From positions 1 through 64,000 of the forward strand of contig NZ_JAVESI010000008.1 of assembly GCF_034006665.1 (NCBI RefSeq): a DNA stretch of 64,000 nucleotides, given 5' to 3'. Positions 32,314 through 41,598 of this stretch are shown here, one piece after another (positions within the stretch are counted from its first letter, which is position 1; every line of letters starts with the position of its first letter). The notes under the pieces are model-generated. The model worked only from the letters and a program-made list of their open reading frames with translations, ran no database searches and was not told where the DNA came from. Both the position numbers and the translations under genes were made by a program. Origin of the DNA: Trichloromonas sp034006665. GTDB taxonomy: Bacteria > Desulfobacterota > Desulfuromonadia > Desulfuromonadales > Trichloromonadaceae.

Positions 32314-33390
32314 TCAGGCGCGCACCTGGGGCAGAAGTTCTTCAAGCAGACGGAAGAGTTCGTCGAGGTCGGCCTGGGTCATATCGGCCATGTGCGGAAT
32401 GCGGAAGGTCTGGTTCTTGATCTTGCCGTAGCCGTTGTCGATGGCGTAACCGCGTTCGCCGGCCAGTTTCTTGAGCTTTTCCAGGTCGGTACGGCCGTCG
32501 TTGGTGCCGGCGGTGAGGGTCAGGCTGCGGTAGTCCGCAGCGGCGAAGAGGCCGAAACCTTGATCGAGCACCCATTGGCGGGTCGCCTCGGCCATCTTCC
32601 GGTGGCGCGCGTAACGGTTCTCCAGCCCTTCGGCAAAGAACTTGCGCAGCTGATGGGCGAGGGCGTAGATCAGGCTCAGGGCCGGGGTGCTCGGGGTGTT
32701 GTCCTTCAGGTCGTTGGTGGCGAACTCCGCAAAGTCGAAATAGTAGCCGCGATTGGGAATGGTTTTGGCTTTTTCCAGCGCTTTTGGCGAGACGGCGAAG
32801 ACCGCCAGTCCCGGCGGCAGGCCGAAAGCCTTCTGCACCCCGGCCAGGCAGACGTCGGTGCCAAGGGCCCCGACGTTGATTTTCACCGCACTCATGGAGG
32901 AGACGGTGTCGACGATGAAGGAGACCTCGGGATATTTCTTCATGACCTCGGCGATCTCTTCCAGAGGGGAGAGGACGCCGGTGGAGGTTTCGTTGTGGAC
33001 CATGGTCATGGCGTCGTACTTGCCGGTGGCGAGGGCGTTGTCGACCATCTCCGGGGTTACCGGGCGGCCCCACTCGGCGGCGAAGAGATCCGCTTCCAGA
33101 CCGCAACGGCGGGTGACGTCGTGCCACTTGGTGCTGAAGGCGCCGTTGCCGAAGTTGGCACAGCGTTTACCGACCAGGTTGCGTACCGCTCCTTCCATGA
33201 CCCCGAAGGCGCTGGAGGTGGAGAGAAAGACGGGATTGTCCGTATTGAGCAGCCGCTTCAGGCCGGTCGTCACTTCGTGCTGGAGGGTTGCATAGTCCTT
33301 GCTGCGGTGGCCGATCATCGGCGCGCACATGGCCTGGTAGACGTCGGCGGCAACCTGAACCGGGCCGGGGATGTAAAGTTTTTTGTCCAT
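32314..33390 (-). CDS. Class V aminotransferase (serine/phosphoserine or alanine-glyoxylate type)
   Basis: A 358-residue PLP enzyme. The pattern YIPGPVQVAADV at the start, VHNETSTGVL (131-140), FIVDTVSSMSAVK (158-170) with cofactor Asp161, and GVQKAFGLPPGLA with the Schiff-base Lys187 place it in the serine-pyruvate/alanine-glyoxylate/archaeal-type phosphoserine aminotransferase group. The start at 33390 has GGAG upstream. The leader contains a ZTP-type riboswitch with an overlapping terminator, which ties the enzyme to serine-glycine and one-carbon supply. That makes a serine-forming or serine-consuming aminotransferase more likely than a general one (inference). Confidence 0.88.
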   Translation of the reverse strand: MDKKLYIPGPVQVAADVYQAMCAPMIGHRSKDYATLQHEVTTGLKRLLNTDNPVFLSTSSAFGVMEGAVRNLVGKRCANFGNGAFSTKWHDVTRRCGLEADLFAAEWGRPVTPEMVDNALATGKYDAMTMVHNETSTGVLSPLEEIAEVMKKYPEVSFIVDTVSSMSAVKINVGALGTDVCLAGVQKAFGLPPGLAVFAVSPKALEKAKTIPNRGYYFDFAEFATNDLKDNTPSTPALSLIYALAHQLRKFFAEGLENRYARHRKMAEATRQWVLDQGFGLFAAADYRSLTLTAGTNDGRTDLEKLKKLAGERGYAIDNGYGKIKNQTFRIPHMADMTQADLDELFRLLEELLPQVRA

Positions 33391-33450
33391 CGCGGGTGAG
33401 CTCCTCTGGCAAAAGGCAAAAAATGGATTGATGACTGGCCGGGCCAACAA

Positions 33451-33490
33451 GAAAACGCCCGGCTCCGTCAATGCGGAAGAGCCCAGGCGT
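33451..33490 (-). terminator. Riboswitch expression-platform terminator
   Basis: On the minus strand CGCCTGGGCTC pairs imperfectly with GAGCCGGGCG and is followed by TTTTC. The 5' arm is the conserved CGCCTGGGC of the aptamer, so aptamer folding and termination are mutually exclusive. Confidence 0.7.
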
Positions 33491-33562
33491 TCGGCTGTCG
33501 CGGTCGAAAATCTCCTGCTCCCCGGTGGTTGCCCACCCTACGCCAGTTACAGGCGACCGTTG
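33479..33562 (-). ncRNA. ZTP (pfl-motif) riboswitch aptamer
   Basis: Read on the minus strand the leader contains TAACTGGCGTAGGGTGG, CAACCACCGGGGAGCAGG and, about 30 nt later, ACGCCTGGGC. These match in order the conserved blocks of the pfl/ZTP riboswitch (GUGACUGGCG, CCACCGGGGAGC and CCGCCUGGGC), which senses ZMP/ZTP, a signal of 10-formyl-tetrahydrofolate shortage. The variable hairpin lies between the second and third blocks. It sits 90 nt before the aminotransferase start and should turn the gene on when ZTP is high. Confidence 0.8.
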
Positions 33563-33601
33563 AATAAGTTTTCCGCGCCGAAAGGCTCGGCAAGCCGTGC
33601 C

Positions 33602-33630
33602 TGATTAGCATATCCGGGCGGGTCTGTCAA
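33602..33630 (-). promoter_or_regulatory. Promoter of the riboswitch-aminotransferase transcript
   Basis: Minus strand TTGACA (33630-33625), 17 nt, TAATCA (33607-33602), preceded by an extended -10 TGC. The transcript would start about 30 nt before the aptamer. Confidence 0.6.
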
Positions 33631-33733
33631 GGGATTCCCTCGTTGACTTTCCCCGGTCTGAAGGTTAGGATGCGAGGGTTTTCAATGGTTTCCCCGTCTG
33701 TTTGCTCTTGTTCCCGGGAGGATTGCAAAGCGT

Positions 33734-35824
33734 ATGCGGCTGCCGACGAAATTGCTGCTGATGACCCTGGCCGGACTCCTGCTTATCCCCTTGTCGGTTC
33801 GCGCCGAACTGGTTCTCGGGGCTTGCCCTCAGACGACCTTGCTGCTCAAGTCCGTTTCCCAGGCGCAACGCTTGGCTGCCTATCTGGAACACCGCCTGGA
33901 GGAATCCGTCACCGTGCGCATCTTCTTCGCGGAAAAGGAACTGCGGGCCGCGCTTGTCAGTGGCACGGTGGTCGATCTGGCGGAGGTGACGGATTCCGGT
34001 GCGGTTGCGGAAAAGGGTGTCCGCGTGCTGGTCCGGCCCACGCCGCGGGCGGGGGTCGACGCCACCGGGATTCTGGTCGCGCGCGCCGATCTGGAGGAGG
34101 CCCGTTTCCAGCGTCTGGCCGAAGTGCTTGCCGGCATGGAACAGGATGAGGGAGGACGGGCGCTTCTCTCCGACCTGGGGCTGCAGACCCTGACCGCCTC
34201 CAGCGCGCCGGAAGCCGCTGCCCGCCCGGTGCCCATGCCGGGAGAGCTTCCCGTTTCCGGCGCGGGACAAGCGCTGGTACTCGGCGTTCTGGAAGCGGAT
34301 GTCGACGCGGCCGAGGCTTTTGCCGGGGCGTTCGGGCAACGTCTCGGACGGCCGGTGCGGGTTCGATCCTTTCCGTCCGCGGATGAACTGCTCCCGTGGG
34401 TGGGACGTTACCGCATGATCGATCTGGCCTTCCTGCCCGAGTCCGCCGAGCGGCTGGCGCTCTCGGCCCAGGTTCTGCGTCTTGCCCGGAGCGCCGATCT
34501 GTCTGGATGTAGGGCTCCGGCGGAGAGCCTGCTGGTGGCCCGTTCCGGGCTTTCCTCCCGGCAGCTGAGCAACGTACGTCAGGCCTTGGCGGGCGGCGAA
34601 GTGACCCCGATCTCCGTCCCCGTTGTCTCCCGGCCCGCGATGAAAAAGCCGGCCTCCACGGCGGCACCGGTTTCCCTTCCGCCGGGGGTGCGGGGGGGAC
34701 GGACAGCCGGACGGGTTTCTTCCTCCCTGACCTTGGGCAGCGTGCCCGGCGTCCTCTTTCGCGACGAAGGCCAGGCCCGGGAGTTCGCCCGCCTCCTCGG
34801 TTCCCGTCTTGGGGTGCCGGTGAACGTCCGCTCCTTTGCCGACCAGCAGACCCTTCAGCAGTGGCTGTCACGGCATCGGATGATCGACATCGGCGTATTC
34901 GATGCGACCTTTTTGCGCCGCCAGCCCGCCGGCAGCGCCTTACCCCTGCTCCCCGCCGGGGCCTTCGGTGGGGGAGAAGTCAGTCTCGTCGCCCGACAGG
35001 GTCTTTCTGCCGCCACTCTCCAACGCCTGCGTGACACCTTGAATCAGCTGGTTGACGATCCTGAAGTCAGCCGTCTGCTCGGTGGTGTTGCTGTTCCGCC
35101 GCCTTCCGTCGTTGCCGCTCCGGCGGTTCCGCCACCTTCTCGGGTTGAAGCGCCGGTCCAGGTTCCCAGGCCGCCGGCGGTTACCGCCGTACCGCCCGTA
35201 CCCGTACCGGCACCCCGCTCGGTTCCGGTGCAACCTCCGCCGCCTCCGTCTGCGCCGGTAGCCAAGGTCATGCCTCCCGCGCCGGTTCCGGAAGGGCCGC
35301 CGGTTAAGCCGGAGCCCCCGGCTCCGAAGCCGATACCGGAGTTGACGGTGACGAAGAAGGTCGCTGAACCTGAGCTGCGCCTGAGTCTTCCCGGTGAGCG
35401 GGAGGAGCTCTATCTCGTGCCCATCACCACGGTCATGGTGCCCGATGCCGTGGTCAAGACGATTTTCGACCGCTTTGTCGAGACGATGAACGCTGACGGC
35501 CTTGATCACGACTACAACTTCGTCATTCTCAAGGACGGATTTGATTCGGTGGACAGCAACTGGCGTCGCGAACACGACTATGTCACCGGGGAGGTATCCG
35601 GCTATGTGGAGGAGTCGGACTGCTGCTCTACCGACATCCGTGCCAAGTCACGGGTCGCCTTCCCTCGCGCCGGCAGGGAAACCCCGGCCCTGTGGCACGA
35701 GTATCCGGTCAAAACCTTCTTCGATCATGATTATTCGACCATCGACAAGGAGCGGCGCAAACTGGCCGAGCACATCGCCGACGAACTGGCCGGCAAGGTC
35801 CGCACGGTGCTGACCGGCTCTTGA
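33734..35824 (+). CDS. Secreted protein with three PhnD-like modules and Pro-rich linker
   Basis: A 696-residue exported protein with a signal peptide at 1-24. Three degenerate modules follow, at about 25-155, 178-290 and 332-450. The second and third share V-x-V-R-S-F, then R-x-R-M-I-D-x-x-x-F/L (225-234 and 380-389), and each module ends with V-A-R-x-x-L or V-A-R-x-G-L. The pattern resembles PhnD/periplasmic phosphonate-binding-like domains cut down to one lobe. A Pro/Val/Ala linker covers about 453-555. A C-terminal domain (about 556-696) with HDY, DCCS and FFDHDY motifs is not recognised. Possibly a periplasmic ligand-binding or scaffold protein. Alone, with no transporter genes beside it. 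Confidence 0.7.
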   Translation: MRLPTKLLLMTLAGLLLIPLSVRAELVLGACPQTTLLLKSVSQAQRLAAYLEHRLEESVTVRIFFAEKELRAALVSGTVVDLAEVTDSGAVAEKGVRVLVRPTPRAGVDATGILVARADLEEARFQRLAEVLAGMEQDEGGRALLSDLGLQTLTASSAPEAAARPVPMPGELPVSGAGQALVLGVLEADVDAAEAFAGAFGQRLGRPVRVRSFPSADELLPWVGRYRMIDLAFLPESAERLALSAQVLRLARSADLSGCRAPAESLLVARSGLSSRQLSNVRQALAGGEVTPISVPVVSRPAMKKPASTAAPVSLPPGVRGGRTAGRVSSSLTLGSVPGVLFRDEGQAREFARLLGSRLGVPVNVRSFADQQTLQQWLSRHRMIDIGVFDATFLRRQPAGSALPLLPAGAFGGGEVSLVARQGLSAATLQRLRDTLNQLVDDPEVSRLLGGVAVPPPSVVAAPAVPPPSRVEAPVQVPRPPAVTAVPPVPVPAPRSVPVQPPPPPSAPVAKVMPPAPVPEGPPVKPEPPAPKPIPELTVTKKVAEPELRLSLPGEREELYLVPITTVMVPDAVVKTIFDRFVETMNADGLDHDYNFVILKDGFDSVDSNWRREHDYVTGEVSGYVEESDCCSTDIRAKSRVAFPRAGRETPALWHEYPVKTFFDHDYSTIDKERRKLAEHIADELAGKVRTVLTGS

Positions 35825-35852
35825 TTCCCCGCTAATTTTTTTCAGATTACCC

Positions 35853-35880
35853 TTGACATTCCCCCTTGCCTGATTATATT
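35853..35880 (+). promoter_or_regulatory. groESL promoter
   Basis: TTGACA (35853-35858), 16 nt, TATATT (35875-35880). The predicted transcription start, about 35887, falls just before or within the CIRCE operator. Confidence 0.8.
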
Positions 35881-35884
35881 TAGC

Positions 35885-35925
35885 CCTGCTGTTAGCACTC
35901 CCTTCCGATGAGTGCTAACAGCAGG
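35885..35925. promoter_or_regulatory. CIRCE operator (HrcA binding site), extended
   Basis: A perfect TTAGCACTC-N9-GAGTGCTAA at 35892-35918. The complementarity extends outward to 16 bp per arm (35885-35900 and 35910-35925). This is the HrcA repressor site of heat-shock operons and predicts derepression of groESL on protein-folding stress. Confidence 0.95.
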
Positions 35926-36046
35926 ATCCCCCAAGAGGTCCGAGCCGCCGCGGTTTCAACGGTATCAGACGTCTTTTTTATTTTTCCGCTTTCGATCGGG
36001 AACATCCCGAAAACTTTATCCAACAGGTCAGAAAGGAGAGAAAAAC

Positions 36047-36337
36047 ATGAACATCAGACCGCTGCAAGATCGTCTCATCGTCAAGCGCATCGAAGAGGAA
36101 ACCAAGACGGCCGGAGGGTTGATCATTCCCGACACCGCCAAGGAAAAGCCGCAGATGGGCGAAGTCGTCGCCGCCGGGAACGGCAAGAAGACTGATGACG
36201 GCAAGGTCCTGCCCTTGGATGTGAAGGTTGGCGACAAGGTCCTCTTCGGCAAGTATGCCGGCACCGAAATCAAGGTCGAAGGGAAGGAATTCCTGATGAT
36301 GCGCGAGGACGACATCCTCGGCGTCGTCGAGAAGTAA
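36047..36337 (+). CDS. groES: Co-chaperonin GroES
   Basis: A 96-residue lid of the GroEL chamber. Conserved RPLQDRLIVKR at the N-terminus, the mobile loop EEETKTAGGLIIPDTAKEK (16-34), and DILGVVE at the end. AAAGGAG lies before the ATG at 36047; the frame is open upstream to 35912 only by chance. The first gene of the CIRCE-controlled operon. Confidence 0.97.
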   Translation: MNIRPLQDRLIVKRIEEETKTAGGLIIPDTAKEKPQMGEVVAAGNGKKTDDGKVLPLDVKVGDKVLFGKYAGTEIKVEGKEFLMMREDDILGVVEK

Positions 36338-36382
36338 TTCCCCCCCTATCATTTCAATCACGTGACAAGGAGATAGAGAATA

Positions 36383-38017
<1,635 letters not shown>

Positions 38018-38050
38018 TCTGATCCCCCCAGGCTGTAAGTATCGACAACG

Positions 38051-38096
38051 ACGCCCCCCGTTCCGCTTCCGGAGCGGGGGGCGTTCGTCATTTTCC
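38051..38096 (+). terminator. groEL terminator
   Basis: ACGCCCCCCG (38051-38060) pairs with CGGGGGGCGT (38075-38084), followed by TCGTCATTTTCC. Confidence 0.8.
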
Positions 38097-38119
38097 TTCT
38101 CTTCGCGCGAGGCCGAACC

Positions 38120-38556
38120 ATGCCCAAGGAACTCAAGCGCTCCGTCTGCCCCTACGATTGCCCCGATGTCTGCGGCTTGCTGGTGGAGGTGGAAGAGGGC
38201 CGCGCGCTTAAGGTTGCCGGTGATCCGGAACATCCCCATACGCGCGGTTTTCTCTGCCCGAAGATGAACCGTTATCAGGAAACCGTCCATTCGCTGCGCC
38301 GCCTGACCACGCCGCCGCGCGTGGATTGCGGGACGAAGCGGAGGTTATGGCTTACAACGAGCTGGGGGAAGTGCGTTTCATTTTGAGGATAGACAGCGCG
38401 GTTCCGGCCGATGTGGTGGTGGTGGCGGCGGGGGTCTGGTGGCGGGAATTCGCGCCGGGCGAGCGCACGGTGAACGCCCTCACCTCCCAGCGTCTCACCG
38501 ACCAGGGGGAGGGGAGTACCTTTTACGACAACCGGGTGGAGGTCCGCCCGGCTTGA
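38120..38556 (+). pseudogene. Molybdopterin oxidoreductase with most of the gene deleted
   Basis: Residues 1-67 of the first frame are a clear Mo/W-bisPGD oxidoreductase N-terminus with an iron-sulfur motif (Cys10, Cys14, Cys18, Cys46; CPYDCPDVC, GFLCPK). From about 38320 the sequence switches frame and continues as the C-terminal molybdopterin-dinucleotide-binding domain (DEAEVMAYNELGEVRF, GVWWREF, NALTSQRLTDQGEGSTFYDN). In a normal enzyme of this family some 500-600 residues lie between these parts. They are missing and the two ends are out of frame, so the gene is dead. Both remnants keep good coding quality, so the deletion is recent. Confidence 0.88.
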
Positions 38557-38597
38557 GCGCCGGCGGGAAACGACCCCGCGAATTTCCGGCCCGCGGG

Positions 38598-38626
38598 TTG
38601 ACATCGACGGCGACCGTGCTTATCTT
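38598..38626 (+). promoter_or_regulatory. htpG promoter
   Basis: TTGACA (38598-38603), 17 nt, TATCTT (38621-38626), 54 nt before the htpG start. No CIRCE copy is seen here. Confidence 0.6.
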
Positions 38627-38680
38627 GACCGCCGGTTTCGCTCATTCATCCCATTCATTCCCACAGGAGGCAGCGACATA

Positions 38681-40582
38681 ATGACCGCCAACAAGCATGA
38701 ATTCAAAGCCGAGGTCAACAAGATTCTCGACCTGATGATCCACTCCCTCTACTCGCACAAGGAAATCTTCCTGCGCGAGTTGATCTCCAACGCCTCGGAT
38801 GCCATCGACAAGGCCCGCTATCAGGCACTGACCGACAAATCCCTGCTTGAAGGCGGCGAGGACTGGAAGATCGAGCTGATCCCCGACAAAGCGGCCGGAA
38901 CCCTGACGGTACGGGACAACGGCATCGGCATGAGCCGCGACGAGGCGGCCGAGGCGCTCGGCACCATCGCCCACTCGGGGACCAAGGAGTTCATGAAGCT
39001 GCTGGAGAGCCGCGAGGTCAAGGATAATCCCGAACTCATCGGCCAGTTCGGGGTCGGTTTCTATTCGGCCTTCATGGTCGCCGACCAGGTCAGCGTCCTC
39101 ACCCGCAAGGCCGGGGCGGACGCCGGCCACGCCGTGCGTTGGGAGTCCAACGCCGACGGCACCTATACCCTGGAAGACGCCGAAAAGGCGGGCAAGGGGA
39201 CGGACGTCATCCTCAAACTCAAGGACGACGCCAAGGAATTTCTCGAAGAGTGGGAACTGCGCAAGATCGTCAAGCAGTATTCGGATTTCATCGAATATCC
39301 GGTGGTCATGAACGTGACCCGTTCCAAACCCGATCCCGATGACAAAGAGAAGACCGTCAGCGAAACGACGGAGGAGACCCTCAACTCGCGCAAGGCGATC
39401 TGGCTTAAGGACAAGGCCGAGATCACCGCCGAGGAATACAACGAATTCTACAAGCACATCTCCCACGACTTCAGTGATCCGGCGCGGGTGATCCACTATC
39501 GCGCCGAGGGGACCACCGAGTTCTCGGCCCTGCTCTACCTGCCAAGCAAGCGCCCCTTCGACATCTTCTATCAGGATTACAAGATCGGCCCGACCCTCTA
39601 CGTGCGCCGGGTGCAGATCATGGATCACTGCGAGGCGATGCTGCCGACCTATTTGCGCTTTGTGCGCGGCGTGGTGGAATCTTCCGATCTGCCTCTCAAC
39701 GTCAGCCGGGAAATCCTTCAGGACAACAAGACCGTCACGGTTATCAAGAAGAGCCTGACCAAGAAGATCCTCGACACCCTGGCCGAGATGAAGCGCGACG
39801 ATGCCGAGGCTTACGGCGCCTTCTACGAGCAGTTCGGCCGCATCCTCAAGGAAGGCATCCATCACGATTTCGAGCGCCGGGAAACCATCGCCGACCTGCT
39901 CCTTTTCGAATCGACCAAGACCGAGCCCGGCAAGAAGATTACCCTGGCCGAGTACGTTGAGCGCATGCAGCCGGAGCAGAAGGAGATCTACTACATCACC
40001 GGTCCCGACCGTGCCGCCGTCGAGTCCTCCCCCTACCTGGAGGTCTTCAAGGAAAAAGAGATCGAAGTGCTGATCATGACCGACGACTTCGACGACATCA
40101 TCATCAGCGGCCTCGGTGTCTATAAAGAGAAGGAATTCCAGTCGGCGATCAAGGGCGACCTCGACCTAGGGGACGCCAAGAAGGAGGAAAAACAGAAAGA
40201 ATTCGGCGATCTGCTCGAACTGATGAAGGACGAGTTGAAAGATCTGGTCGCCGCCGTGCGCGTCTCCGGGCGGCTGAAGGATTCGGCGGTCTGTCTGGTC
40301 GCCGGCGAGCACGACCTCGACCCGAAGATGGTCAAGATGTTCCAGGCCATGGGCCAGGAAGTACCCAAGGGCCAGCGGGTGCTGGAGGTCAACCCCGATC
40401 ACGAGTTGATCGCGCGCATGAAGGGGATTTTTGCCGCCGACAAGGAGAGCCCCCGGCTCAAGGAATATGTCGGCCTGCTCTACGATCAAGCCCTGCTTCT
40501 TGAAGGAGAAGCGCCGCGCAACCCGGTCGCCTTCGCCAAGGCCCTGTCGAAACTCATGGCCGAAGGGGCGGGCGAGAACTGA
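38681..40582 (+). CDS. htpG: Molecular chaperone HtpG (Hsp90)
   Basis: A 633-residue Hsp90 ATPase acting in the cytoplasm on client folding. The N-terminal GHKL domain has ISNASDAIDKAR (about 35-46), DNGIGM and GQFGVGFYSAFMVAD; the middle domain has LYVRRVQIMD and the client-binding VVESSDLPLNVSRE; the C-terminal dimerisation domain is complete. AGGAGG precedes the ATG. Probably sigma-70 driven, monocistronic. Confidence 0.97.
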   Translation: MTANKHEFKAEVNKILDLMIHSLYSHKEIFLRELISNASDAIDKARYQALTDKSLLEGGEDWKIELIPDKAAGTLTVRDNGIGMSRDEAAEALGTIAHSGTKEFMKLLESREVKDNPELIGQFGVGFYSAFMVADQVSVLTRKAGADAGHAVRWESNADGTYTLEDAEKAGKGTDVILKLKDDAKEFLEEWELRKIVKQYSDFIEYPVVMNVTRSKPDPDDKEKTVSETTEETLNSRKAIWLKDKAEITAEEYNEFYKHISHDFSDPARVIHYRAEGTTEFSALLYLPSKRPFDIFYQDYKIGPTLYVRRVQIMDHCEAMLPTYLRFVRGVVESSDLPLNVSREILQDNKTVTVIKKSLTKKILDTLAEMKRDDAEAYGAFYEQFGRILKEGIHHDFERRETIADLLLFESTKTEPGKKITLAEYVERMQPEQKEIYYITGPDRAAVESSPYLEVFKEKEIEVLIMTDDFDDIIISGLGVYKEKEFQSAIKGDLDLGDAKKEEKQKEFGDLLELMKDELKDLVAAVRVSGRLKDSAVCLVAGEHDLDPKMVKMFQAMGQEVPKGQRVLEVNPDHELIARMKGIFAADKESPRLKEYVGLLYDQALLLEGEAPRNPVAFAKALSKLMAEGAGEN

Positions 40583-40608
40583 GGCTCGGTTTGAGTCTGG
40601 GATGAAAA

Positions 40609-40655
40609 GCGGCGGAGTCGGGTCAGTGACCCGGCTCCGCCGTTGCTGTTTTTAG
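40609..40655 (+). terminator. htpG terminator
   Basis: A long stem GCGGCGGAG-CGGGTCA / TGACCCG-CTCCGCCG (about 40609-40643), followed by TTGCTGTTTTT. Confidence 0.75.
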
Positions 40656-40771
40656 GGATTGTACCGGTCTTTTCTATTCAAGGGAGCGATCAAAAAGAGT
40701 TCTTCCTCGCTTTTTATACGCTGGTTTCGGTGTTTTTCGCCTCGATCATCTCGCCCTCGTCGTTCTCATCA

Positions 40772-40799
40772 TTGGCATCACGAAAAAATCCGGCATACT
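40772..40799 (+). promoter_or_regulatory. Putative promoter upstream of the CDP-alcohol transferase
   Basis: TTGGCA (40772-40777), 16 nt, CATACT (40794-40799). The -10 region shares AAAAATCCGGCATA with the crotonase promoter at 23587-23600. Confidence 0.4.
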
Positions 40800-40856
40800 T
40801 GATTTTAGAGGGGTGCCGGAAGCGCATGGGCCGTGTCATCCCCGATTGGAGGGTGG

Positions 40857-41405
40857 ATGAATCTTCCCAATGCGATCAGCCTGTTGCGCATCCTTCTGGT
40901 GGCGCCCTTTCTCGTGGCAGTCATCTATCGCCACTATCCCCTGGCTTTGGGGATTTTTCTCTTGGCGGGATTCTCCGATTTTCTCGACGGCTTTCTGGCT
41001 CGCCGCCTGGGGCAGAAATCCCTCCTCGGCGCCTTTCTCGATCCCCTGGGGGATCGCTTGCTGACCACCGTCGCTTATGTATCTCTGGCCATTCAGGATT
41101 TACTGCCTCCGTGGCTGGCGGTGACGGTGGTCGCCAAGGATCTCTACGTGGCCATCGGTGCCGCCATCCTCTATGTCGCCGGCTACCGTTTCGTCGCCGC
41201 CGCCAGCCTCTGGGGGAAGTTGGCGACGCTTTTGCAGTTTCTGACAACCGCCCTGATTCTTTTGGCGGTAGTCGGTTTCTTCCCCCGGTCGCTCTTTCCC
41301 CTATTCCTCCTGACCGGTCTGATCACCATCGTCGCCTGCCTTGATTACATCCGTCAGGGGGTGCGGCTTTTCAGTCTCCACCCCGATCGGGGAGGGGAGG
41401 GATGA
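40857..41405 (+). CDS. CDP-alcohol phosphatidyltransferase family protein
   Basis: A 182-residue inner-membrane phospholipid enzyme. The signature D-x2-D-G-x2-A-R-x8-G-x3-D-x3-D is complete: DFLDGFLARRLGQKSLLGAFLDPLGD (about 41-66, metal-binding Asp residues). About five or six TM helices. It transfers a phosphatidyl group from CDP-diacylglycerol to an alcohol (glycerol phosphate, inositol or similar); the acceptor cannot be told. The ATG at 40857 has GGAGGG upstream; a GTG at 40833 is less likely. Confidence 0.85.
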   Translation: MNLPNAISLLRILLVAPFLVAVIYRHYPLALGIFLLAGFSDFLDGFLARRLGQKSLLGAFLDPLGDRLLTTVAYVSLAIQDLLPPWLAVTVVAKDLYVAIGAAILYVAGYRFVAAASLWGKLATLLQFLTTALILLAVVGFFPRSLFPLFLLTGLITIVACLDYIRQGVRLFSLHPDRGGEG

Positions 41406-41598
41406 CGGCTTTGCCCCGGGCTTCCGGCGTGGTCGCTGAGGTTTTTGTCCGTCGCGATCTTTTCCCCCGAAAGCGGATTTTTTAATGCATCGTGGTGGGA
41501 AGTTGGTGTAATCTGCTCGGGTTACCGTACGTTTTCCAAAGATCTCTATGGTTGATTGACACATCAGGCCCCGCCGATTTTCTCCTGTCAGGCTGCTC

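Noticed and set aside
29679..32345. An 888-codon minus-strand frame opposite glucan phosphorylase
   Set aside because: The plus-strand phosphorylase is unmistakable and full length; the antisense frame is a codon-bias shadow.
38598..38680. A CIRCE operator before htpG
   Set aside because: No TTAGCACTC/GAGTGCTAA arms are present; only the groESL copy exists in the window.
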